Shown here: positions 1 through 5,697 of the stretch, in pieces
Layout: each line of letters starts with the position of its first letter
How positions within the stretch are numbered: position 1 is the first letter of the stretch
Source of the DNA: Chthoniobacterales bacterium
GTDB taxonomy: Bacteria > Verrucomicrobiota > Verrucomicrobiia > Chthoniobacterales > UBA10450
Direction of reading: 5' to 3'
DNA: 5,792 nt
Assembly (NCBI GenBank): GCA_013695905.1
Contig: JACCZQ010000334.1
Location: 1 to 5,792, forward strand
The notes under the pieces: model-generated
Database searches by the model: none
What the model was told of the DNA's origin: nothing
Seen by the model: the letters and a program-made list of their open reading frames with translations, nothing else
Position numbers and translations under genes: made by a program

Positions 1-797
1 TCGGCTTCACCGCGGAGGACGTGGTGGTGCGGCTCAGCGACCGCGAGTTTTGGATCGATTTTCTGCGCACACGAAATGTGCCAGAGGAACAGTGGCAGGG
101 CGTACTGGAGGTGATTGACAAAAGCGAACGCGAGCCCCGCGAGAAAGCTGCCGAACGTCTCGGCGAGCTGGCGGAGCCGGTGTTCCAGGTGCTGGAGCAC
201 GGCGGCCAAAGCGCGAAACTCGACACCATCATCGCCGGGCTGCAGCAGCGGGGGCTCGGCGATTTTGTGAAGGTGGATCTGCGGATCGTGCGCGGACTCG
301 CCTACTACACCGGCGTTGTCTTCGAAGCGTTTGATCGTGCTGGTAAACTGCGCGCGATCGCCGGCGGTGGTCGCTACGATAACCTGGTGGCGCAACTCAG
401 CGACGGTGCTGCTTCGCTCCCGGCGTTGGGATTTGCCATGGGTGACGTGGTGCTGGGCGAGCTGATCCGGGAGAACGCCACCGCCCGCGCGCAGATGGAA
501 GCTGCCGTGCAGCGGGAGCAACAGCTCGATGTCTACATTGTCATCGCAAAAGAAGAACGGCGCGGCGATGCGCTCCAGCAGATCCAGCAGCTGCGCGACG
601 CCGGGTATCGTGTCGATTATCCGCTCACGCCTGCGAAGGTGGGGAAACAATTTCAGCACGCGGAGCAGCTCAGCGCGCGTGTGGCGGTGATATTCGGCGA
701 GGAATGGCCGCAGGTGAAGGTGAAGAACATGGCCACAGGCGAGCAAGGGCTGATTGAGCACGAACACCTGCGGGCACGGCTGGAGGAACTCTTTTGA
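1..797 (+). CDS. hisS: Histidyl-tRNA synthetase, C-terminal part (5' end outside window)
   Basis: Charges tRNA(His) with histidine in the cytoplasm (class II synthetase). The reading frame is open from base 3, so about 264 C-terminal residues are visible; motifs 1 and 2 lie upstream. The HisRS-specific signature VRGLAYYTGVVFEAF is at 288-332, with the Arg that I equate with catalytic R259 of the E. coli enzyme. It is followed by the glycine-rich AGGGRYDNLV. Motif 3 reads LGFAMGDVVLGEL (from 426) and lacks the usual Glu-Arg of GFAMGLERL. This version, with LAYYTG instead of LDYYNR and the string FDRAGKLRAIAGGGRYD, resembles plant organellar HisRS as I remember it, so it looks like a lineage form and not decay. 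From about 528 the C-terminal anticodon-binding domain (LDVYIVIAKEE...VAVIFGEEW) runs to a normal TGA stop. Identification is secure; the variant subclass is from memory. Confidence 0.96.
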   Translation, partial: GFTAEDVVVRLSDREFWIDFLRTRNVPEEQWQGVLEVIDKSEREPREKAAERLGELAEPVFQVLEHGGQSAKLDTIIAGLQQRGLGDFVKVDLRIVRGLAYYTGVVFEAFDRAGKLRAIAGGGRYDNLVAQLSDGAASLPALGFAMGDVVLGELIRENATARAQMEAAVQREQQLDVYIVIAKEERRGDALQQIQQLRDAGYRVDYPLTPAKVGKQFQHAEQLSARVAVIFGEEWPQVKVKNMATGEQGLIEHEHLRARLEELF

Positions 798-821
798 CCG
801 TCTAGTCCCAGCTCTTATACT
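794..821 (+). promoter_or_regulatory. Candidate sigma70-type promoter overlapping the hisS stop
   Basis: TTGACC (794-799) and TATACT (816-821) each match the sigma70 consensus at five of six positions and are 16 bases apart. The -35 box contains the hisS TGA stop. Initiation about seven bases after the -10 box would fall near 828, only two or three bases before the ATG at 831. The transcript would then be nearly leaderless and could carry the small gene and aspS together. This is a consensus match only; a chance match is possible in sequence this size. Confidence 0.42.
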
Positions 822-830
822 GAAGCGATA

Positions 831-1043
831 ATGGAAGATGTTCGAGAGGCGATGCATCGGGTGCCGTTCGAGCCGTTCTGGATCGAGTTGACCAGCGGCA
901 AGGAACTCGCCGTGCCGCATCCTGATCACGTCTTTGTAGGGCGCTTCCGCGTCGTCGTAGAAGACGATCGTGGAGTTATGAATGTTTTGTCTGGCCGGCA
1001 CATCTCGCGGTTGCGTTGGCAGGAGCGGGAGCAATCCGCGTAA
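831..1043 (+). CDS. Small conserved-type protein of unknown function (70 aa), between hisS and aspS
   Basis: I cannot assign a function. The 70-residue product has no signal peptide, membrane segment or metal-binding cluster. It looks like a compact, mostly beta protein: an N-terminal amphipathic stretch (MEDVREAMHRVPFEPFWIEL), then alternating strands with TSGKELAVPHPDHVFVG, RFRVVVEDDRGVMNVL and a closing HISRLRW. The pattern 'PFEPFxIxLxxGxxxxVxHPxxxxVG...HISRI' recalls small uncharacterised proteins I associate with Verrucomicrobiota and Planctomycetota; this is recollection, not a search. It starts 33 bases after the hisS stop, beside a candidate promoter, and ends 16 bases before the aspS GTG, so co-expression with aspS is likely. 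Upstream of the ATG there is only a weak GAAG (822-825). The frame sits in otherwise unexplained space between two synthetase genes, which favours a real gene. Confidence 0.72.
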   Translation: MEDVREAMHRVPFEPFWIELTSGKELAVPHPDHVFVGRFRVVVEDDRGVMNVLSGRHISRLRWQEREQSA

Positions 1044-1059
1044 AGCTGCGACAGCCGAA

Positions 1060-2832
1060 GTGTATCGCACGCATCATTGCGCAGAACTGCGCACGAAGGA
1101 CATCGGCAGCACCGTCACCCTGGCGGGTTGGGTGCACGTGCGGCGGGATCACGGCGGGGTTGTGTTTATCGATCTGCGCGACCGCGAAGGGCTGACGCAG
1201 GTGGTGTTTCGGCCGGAGGAAAACGCGGGAGCCACTGAGCAGGCGCACACGCTCCGGCACGAAGATGTCGTTCAGATAATCGGCAAAGTTGCCGCGCGTT
1301 TGCCGGGCACAGAAAATCCGAAACTCGTCACCGGCGAGATCGAGGTGCTGCCGGACACCCTCACGATTTTGAACCGCGCCGATGTGCTGCCGTTCCCGCT
1401 CGATTCCGATCCGAGCAACGAGGATCTGCGGCTCTCCCATCGCTACTTCGATCTGCGCCGGCCGCATCTCGCGCGGAATCTGCGGATGCGTCATCGCGTC
1501 ACCAAAGCGACTCGCGACTTCCTGGACGAGCAGGGCTTCCTCGAAATCGAGACGCCGATTCTTTCGAAAAGCACGCCAGAAGGTGCGCGCGACTTCCTGG
1601 TGCCGAGCCGCCAGACGCCCGGCAAGTTTTACGCGCTCCCGCAGGCGCCGCAGCAATACAAACAGCTGCTGATGGTCGGGGGAATCGAGAAGTATTTTCA
1701 GATCGCGAAATGCTTCCGCGATGAAGATCTGCGCGCGGACCGGCAGCCGGAGTTCACGCAGATCGATATCGAAGCTTCGTTCGTCGAACCCGCCGATATC
1801 TTCCGGCTCGTCGAGGGAATGCTGGCGGCAATCTTCCGCAACGCGCGCGAAGTCGAGATTCCCACGCCCTTCCCCCGCCTGACGTGGCATGCAGCGATGG
1901 ATCAGTTCGGCAGCGACAAGCCGGACCGCCGCTTCGCGATGCCGCTGGTGGATCTCGCCGACACGTTCGCGAGCAGCAGCTTCAAGATGTTCCGCGGCGC
2001 ACTCGATGCCGGTGGCGCCGTGAAGGCGATCAACGCGAAGCAGTTTGCCCTCGTCACCACCGGTCAGATGGAGGAGCTGACCACGATGGCAAAGCTGCAC
2101 GGCGCCAAAGGCCTCGCCTTCATTAAGGTGGAGAACGGCAAATGGCAGTCGCCGCTGGTGAAGTTCTTCACTGAGGAGGAGAAGGCGGCGCTCACCTCGA
2201 AGCTCCACATCGAGGAAGGCGACCTGGTGCTGTTCGCCGCCGACAAATGGGAGACCGCCTGCGAGGTGCTGGGCCGTCTGCGCCTGCGCATTTCGGAATT
2301 CCAGAAGCTGACGGAGAACTCGCAGACGCTCGATTTTCTTTGGGTCACGGACTTTCCGCTGCTCGCGTTCGACGCCGCGGAGAACAAGTGGAACGCGGTG
2401 CATCATCCCTTTACCCGACCGAAGGCTGAAGACGTACCGTTGCTCGACAGCGGCGACTTCGGTAAAGCGCGCGCGGAAGCCTACGACGTGGTGCTGAACG
2501 GCGTCGAAATCGGCGGCGGCAGCATCCGAATTCACGAGCAGGAGCTGCAGGCGAAGATGTTCGCAGCCCTGGGCGTGAGCGAAGAAGACCAGCAGACGAT
2601 GTTCGGCCATATCCTGCGTGCGTTCCGCCTCGGCGCACCTCCACACGGTGGCATCGCCATGGGTCTCGACCGCCTAATGATGTTAATCTGCGGCGAGCAG
2701 AGCATCCGTGAAGTGATGGCGTTTCCGAAGAACAACCGCGGCCTCGATCTGATGTCACAATCACCGAGCGACGTGGACCAGCGCCAGCTGCGCGATCTCG
2801 GTTTGCAGCTGAAGGAGAAGCGCAATGAGTGA
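1060..2832 (+). CDS. aspS: Aspartyl-tRNA synthetase, bacterial type with GAD domain; probably non-discriminating
   Basis: Class II synthetase that attaches aspartate to tRNA(Asp), and possibly tRNA(Asn). I start it at the GTG at 1060, because the product then begins VYRTHHCAELR, the usual bacterial AspRS N-terminus, and is 590 aa, the E. coli length. An in-frame ATG at 982 would add 26 unrelated residues and overlap the small upstream gene. Domains: OB-fold anticodon-binding domain (about 1-105); catalytic core with the flipping loop STPEGARDF (171-179), QAPQ (195-198) and motif 2 FRDEDLRADRQPEFTQID (219-236); the bacterial GAD insertion (about 290-400); then GVEIGGGSIRIH (481-492) and motif 3 GGIAMGLDRLMML (530-542, Arg538). 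His31 and Gly83 in the OB-fold fit a non-discriminating enzyme. No Shine-Dalgarno is seen before the GTG, so coupling to the upstream gene is plausible. All catalytic motifs are intact. Confidence 0.96.
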   Translation: MYRTHHCAELRTKDIGSTVTLAGWVHVRRDHGGVVFIDLRDREGLTQVVFRPEENAGATEQAHTLRHEDVVQIIGKVAARLPGTENPKLVTGEIEVLPDTLTILNRADVLPFPLDSDPSNEDLRLSHRYFDLRRPHLARNLRMRHRVTKATRDFLDEQGFLEIETPILSKSTPEGARDFLVPSRQTPGKFYALPQAPQQYKQLLMVGGIEKYFQIAKCFRDEDLRADRQPEFTQIDIEASFVEPADIFRLVEGMLAAIFRNAREVEIPTPFPRLTWHAAMDQFGSDKPDRRFAMPLVDLADTFASSSFKMFRGALDAGGAVKAINAKQFALVTTGQMEELTTMAKLHGAKGLAFIKVENGKWQSPLVKFFTEEEKAALTSKLHIEEGDLVLFAADKWETACEVLGRLRLRISEFQKLTENSQTLDFLWVTDFPLLAFDAAENKWNAVHHPFTRPKAEDVPLLDSGDFGKARAEAYDVVLNGVEIGGGSIRIHEQELQAKMFAALGVSEEDQQTMFGHILRAFRLGAPPHGGIAMGLDRLMMLICGEQSIREVMAFPKNNRGLDLMSQSPSDVDQRQLRDLGLQLKEKRNE

Positions 2833-2849
2833 CGAGCCAGGGTGAGCCC

Positions 2850-2947
2850 TGTAGCTGTCGCCCTGTGGGCGACACGGGTGTGTGTGGGCTACTCGCTGAG
2901 AATTAGCGGGAGCACAGACCCGTGCGGCGCATAGCGCCGCAGCTACA
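2850..2947. repeat. Nested palindromic intergenic element (REP/MITE-like), four-way junction fold
   Basis: The outer arms TGTAGCTG (2850-2857) and CAGCTACA (2940-2947) pair perfectly. Between them, with no base left over, lie three adjacent hairpins: TCGCCC-TGT-GGGCGA (2858-2872); a 12-bp stem with one mismatch (2873-2884 with 2913-2924, core CACGGGT/ACCCGTG) whose loop holds a further hairpin (CTCGCT 2892-2897 with AGCGGG 2905-2910); and CGGCGC-ATA-GCGCCG (2925-2939). The element lies 17 bases after aspS, between two converging genes. It has no T-tract, so a standard intrinsic terminator is unlikely. It resembles the mobile palindromic repeats found between genes in many bacteria. Only one copy is in this window, so its repeat nature is inferred. 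Confidence 0.7.
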
Positions 2948-3002
2948 CGCCTGGCGCAGCGGCTGACCCTGCGACACGCAGCATGTGCATCTCAATTTGG
3001 TT

Positions 3003-3019
3003 CACCAGTTCTACTGGTG
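3003..3019. terminator. Possible terminator hairpin between convergent genes
   Basis: A perfect 7-bp stem CACCAGT/ACTGGTG with a 3-base loop lies about midway between the two converging genes. It could stop transcripts from either side. Neither strand has a run of T after it, so a rho-independent terminator is not well supported; it may only be a 3'-end stabilising hairpin. Confidence 0.3.
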
Positions 3020-3070
3020 GCAGAGGCAAGTAGTTAGCCGGGGAGTCGCTGAGCGTGCGCAGTGCGCAGG

Positions 3071-4642
3071 CTAAACTGCGGCAACCTGACTGCTACGCGG
3101 GCGGCTGAAGAGCCATCCGATGGTGAAGGTGATGAAGAAGTTAATCGGGAAGAGCCACGGATAGGTCATCGTCGGGCGGATTTGCGCGATCGTTTCCGGC
3201 GCCACCTGCAGGATCGCATAAATGTCCGGCCGCACCCACGTCGTCAACGCGACGCAGAGGATCAGCGCCACCCACAGCGACCAGAGCCGCACCGGGACGC
3301 GGAAGAGCGCCAGCACGAAGATGCCCAGCATCGTACCGTAGGTGTAGGACACCATCCCGAAGGCGAGGCTAAGGAGATTAATGTTCGCCCGCTCCTGCAC
3401 GTAGTAGAGCGCCACCGTCATCGACGCGAGGATGCCGCTCCACATCACCACCGCCACGCGCGAACGGCGGACCATGGTTTTCGTGTTCTCAGGCGCATCC
3501 GTTTTGCCGCCGTAGAGGAGGGAGATGGAAGTCTGCGAGAGCGCCCCGAGCGCTGAATCGAGGCTCGAGATCGCGGCCGCGAACGCCCCCGCGAGGACGA
3601 GGCCAGTGATGCCGGGCGGCAGGACGGTGGTGATCCACACCGGGAACACGTAGTCTGTCTTTTGCGCGAACAGCGCCGCCTCCACCGCATTCGGCGGGAA
3701 CTGCTGGTAAAACACAAACAACGCCGCGCCGACCATCAACATCAGGATGGTCACGATCTGGCCGAAACTGCTGAAGATCACAGCCTTCGTCGCATCCTTC
3801 GCCGAGCGGCAGCAGAACATGCGCTGCGCGTTCAATTGATCGGTCCCAAACGCGGCCACGTTCTGGAACGGCATCGCGAGCAACGCCGTCCACATCGTGA
3901 ACTCCGCATCCTTGACCCACGAGAGAAACGCCTGCTCCGAGCCAGCAGGTGGCACCCACCTGAAGATCTCGAATTTACCCGCTGCACCTGCCTGGAAAAA
4001 GAACTGCGCCCAGCCATCCGGCAGCATCCAGATCATCCAGAACAGCGCCAGCAGTCCGGATCCGATGAAGAGGAAAAACTGCATCACGTCCGTCCAGATG
4101 ACGGTGGTCATGCCGCCCATCAACGTCCACAGGATCGCGAACACCGCGATGACCACGATGCTTTGCGTCATGCTCAACGGGGTGACCGTGCGCAGCACCA
4201 TCGCCGGCACGAGCACGCGCACGCTTTGCCCCAGGATCGAGCCGATCATGAACAGCGCCGTCGTTAATCCCTTCACGCCGGGCCCGAGCCGATGCGCCAT
4301 GTAGTCGTAGGGGCTATAGATATCGCGCTCGTAAAAAACGCGGACGAAGTAGAGCCCTACAATCATACGCGCGATGATCGAGCCGATCGCCCATTGCAGA
4401 TAAGTGAAGTTCCCGGTGAGGGCGAAGACCGCCCCCGGCACGCCGATGAACGTGACCGCGCTGATCTCCGTCGCAATGATCGAGCCGCAGACCGCCGGCC
4501 ACGGGAGCGAGCGGCCGGCGAGGAAGAAATCCTTAATGTTCGCCTGCTGCCCGCGCAGCCGATGGCCCACCCACGTGGTGAGCAGCAGATAGCCGATGAG
4601 CACGCCCCAATCGAGCAGCGTGAAGTGGGTGTGAACTTCCAT
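3071..4642 (-). CDS. Sodium:solute symporter family (SSS/SLC5) membrane transporter, substrate unknown
   Basis: A 523-aa inner-membrane protein that should couple sodium entry to solute uptake. About 13 hydrophobic helices can be drawn, the first at roughly 10-28 (LDWGVLIGYLLLTTWVG) and the last near 492-513. Family marks are DFFLAGRSLPW (38-48), ATEISAVTFIGVPG (57-70) in the first core helix, ERDIYSPYDYMAHRLG (105-120), GGMTTVIWTDVMQ (176-188), GTDQLNAQRM (266-275) and AAISSLDSALGALSQTS (356-372). Ser359-Ser360 align with the Na2-site serines of vSGLT. The length is typical of the family. The pattern looks closest to the SLC5 iodide/vitamin/monocarboxylate-type group, but that does not fix the substrate, and no catabolic gene lies nearby to suggest one. 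The ATG at 4642 places 10 residues before helix 1; no good Shine-Dalgarno precedes it. It converges with aspS and diverges from the glycosylase gene. Confidence 0.93.
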   Translation of the reverse strand: MEVHTHFTLLDWGVLIGYLLLTTWVGHRLRGQQANIKDFFLAGRSLPWPAVCGSIIATEISAVTFIGVPGAVFALTGNFTYLQWAIGSIIARMIVGLYFVRVFYERDIYSPYDYMAHRLGPGVKGLTTALFMIGSILGQSVRVLVPAMVLRTVTPLSMTQSIVVIAVFAILWTLMGGMTTVIWTDVMQFFLFIGSGLLALFWMIWMLPDGWAQFFFQAGAAGKFEIFRWVPPAGSEQAFLSWVKDAEFTMWTALLAMPFQNVAAFGTDQLNAQRMFCCRSAKDATKAVIFSSFGQIVTILMLMVGAALFVFYQQFPPNAVEAALFAQKTDYVFPVWITTVLPPGITGLVLAGAFAAAISSLDSALGALSQTSISLLYGGKTDAPENTKTMVRRSRVAVVMWSGILASMTVALYYVQERANINLLSLAFGMVSYTYGTMLGIFVLALFRVPVRLWSLWVALILCVALTTWVRPDIYAILQVAPETIAQIRPTMTYPWLFPINFFITFTIGWLFSRPRSSQVAAV

Positions 4643-4670
4643 ACGGCAGGTGCGACGGTCGAGGAGCTAT

Positions 4671-4766
4671 TTAGCCACGGATGGACACGGATGAAACACG
4701 GATTTTCTGCAAACGCGCGGCCGCGCCTTCCCTCTCCGTGTTTCATCCGTGTTAATCTGTGGCTGA
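4671..4766. repeat. Long imperfect inverted repeat with periodic CACGGAT units
   Basis: Two 32-base arms (4671-4702 and 4735-4766) are inverse complements at 28 of 32 positions, separated by a 32-base loop. The left arm holds CACGGAT at 4676, 4686 and 4697, which is a 10-11 base spacing. The right arm repeats it inverted as TCCGTG (4735), ATCCGTG (4745) and the variant ATCTGTG (4755). The loop contains the 12-base perfect palindrome GCGCGGCCGCGC (4715-4726). The type 'AGCCACGGATGAACACGGAT' is one I recall as widespread, noncoding and multi-copy between genes of environmental bacteria. The right arm ends on the first base of the next gene's ATG, so the element forms the whole upstream region of that gene and lies 28 bases from the divergent symporter start. 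Confidence 0.8.
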
Positions 4767-5665
4767 TGAAATTGACCGCGCTTGCCGCGCCCCACTTCGA
4801 CCTCGCGGTCACGCTCGACTCCGGCCAGACCTTCCATTGGGAGCCGCACGGCGTCGGCTTCGTCGGCACGATCGGCCACTGCGCTCTACATATAGAGCAA
4901 CGCGGAGACGAACTGCTCGTGCCGCGCGGCGCGGAGGAGATCGTGCGCCACTACTTCGCGCTCGATCATCCGCTGGAGGAAATCTGCACCAGCTTGCCGA
5001 CCGACGCGGCGATGGTCGCGGCGCGGGATTACTGCCGCGGATTGCGCATCATGCGGCAGCCGCTCTGGGAATGCCTCGCCAGCTTCATCACCTCCTCGAT
5101 GAAGCAGGTGGCGCACATCCGCCAGATGTCGCGCGCGTTGCGGGAGCGCTTCGGCGAGCGGCTGACCGAAAATGCGACAAAAATTTACGCGTTCCCTGGT
5201 GCAGAACGTCTCGCGCAAGCCACCGAGCAGGAGCTGCGCGCGTGCGGGCTCGGTTACCGCGCGAAGAACCTGCTCGCCACCGCGCAGCTGGTCAGCACCG
5301 GCGCCGCGGAGCTCGAAGTGTGGCGCGATTTACCTGACGACGAACTACGGGCGCAACTCTGCGGGCTGCCAGGCGTGGGAGCAAAGGTGGCGAATTGCGT
5401 CATGCTCTTCGCGTACGAGCGGCTGCGGGCGTTCCCGATCGATGTCTGGATCGAGCGCGTCCTGAAGGATCAATATTTCCCCCGCGCCCGAAAGCTCACA
5501 CCGCAGCGTCTGCGTGAATTCTGCGACAGCTACTTCGGCGAGCACGGCGGCTACGCGCAGCAGTATCTCTTTCACCACGCGCGCAAGACGACGCCGCGCC
5601 GCCGCCGCGCCCGCAAGTCGCTCCGCGGCGCAAGCCCCCTCGCCAGCACACGCTCTTTGCGGTAG
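4766..5665 (+). CDS. ogg: 8-oxoguanine DNA glycosylase/AP lyase, OGG1 family (HhH-GPD)
   Basis: Base-excision repair enzyme expected to remove 8-oxoguanine and cut the abasic strand. The product is 299 aa from the ATG at 4766; the OGG1 N-domain signature FDLAVTLDSGQTFHW begins at residue 11, so little is missing. The reading frame continues far upstream, but only through the inverted repeat and antisense to the symporter. The HhH-GPD core contains LCGLPGVGAKVANC (198-211) with catalytic Lys207 and FPIDVW (223-228) with Asp226, exactly 19 residues apart as K249/D268 in human OGG1. By alignment from memory, lesion-pocket residues are kept: Gly20 (G42), Cys211 (C253), Gln265 (Q315), Phe269 (F319), and the wedge Tyr164 (Y203). 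The opposite-base residues N149 and R154 are Met112 and His117; R204 is kept as Arg165. A basic tail (about 273-299) follows the domain. No clear Shine-Dalgarno. Confidence 0.9.
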   Translation: MKLTALAAPHFDLAVTLDSGQTFHWEPHGVGFVGTIGHCALHIEQRGDELLVPRGAEEIVRHYFALDHPLEEICTSLPTDAAMVAARDYCRGLRIMRQPLWECLASFITSSMKQVAHIRQMSRALRERFGERLTENATKIYAFPGAERLAQATEQELRACGLGYRAKNLLATAQLVSTGAAELEVWRDLPDDELRAQLCGLPGVGAKVANCVMLFAYERLRAFPIDVWIERVLKDQYFPRARKLTPQRLREFCDSYFGEHGGYAQQYLFHHARKTTPRRRRARKSLRGASPLASTRSLR

Positions 5666-5697
5666 AATCCCGCCCGCTGCGCAGCCGCAGCAGCCGC

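Larger units (their letters stand above)
2833..3070. other. Convergent intergenic region with additional hairpins
   Basis: These 238 bases separate aspS (plus) from the symporter gene (minus) and contain no convincing ORF. Apart from the nested palindrome at 2850-2947, I see a short CAGGG-TGAG-CCCTG hairpin just after the aspS stop (2838-2851), which competes with the outer arm of the palindrome. I also see CACCAGT-TCT-ACTGGTG (3003-3019). Next to the symporter stop there is a two-part hairpin: TTAGCC/GGCTAA (3034-3039 with 3069-3074) enclosing TGCGC-AGT-GCGCA (3056-3068). The stretch 2948-3001 shows nothing I can name. Confidence 0.6.

Noticed and set aside
982..1059. ATG at 982 as the aspS start
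   Set aside because: It would add 26 residues unlike any AspRS N-terminus and overlap the small upstream gene by 62 bases; GTG 1060 gives the standard N-terminus and length.
976..2646. Long minus-strand ORF (556 codons) antisense to aspS
   Set aside because: It lies wholly opposite a clear AspRS with all motifs, and its translation is rich in Arg, His and Leu with no recognisable domain. Long antisense frames are common in GC-rich genes.
2833..3070. tRNA or other known RNA gene in the convergent gap
   Set aside because: The nested stems suggest a cloverleaf at first sight, but arm lengths, a TTCGAAT-like T-loop and an anticodon loop of seven do not fit a tRNA.
3662..4267. Plus-strand ORF opposite the symporter gene
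   Set aside because: The product is an Arg/His/Glu-rich low-complexity string (many HR, RR, EQR runs), typical of the antisense of a membrane protein gene.
4715..4726. GCGCGGCCGCGC palindrome as a regulator operator
   Set aside because: A GC-only palindrome inside the loop of a repeat, in GC-rich DNA, with no second site or known regulator; not enough to call.
4292..4765. Upstream extension of the glycosylase frame to an ATG at 4292
   Set aside because: It runs antisense to the symporter and then through the inverted repeat; the OGG1 N-domain begins just after the ATG at 4766.
4671..4766. Inverted repeat read as terminal inverted repeats of an insertion sequence or as a CRISPR unit
   Set aside because: The 32-base loop is too short for a transposase and no spacer-repeat array is present; at most it is a non-autonomous or noncoding repeat.
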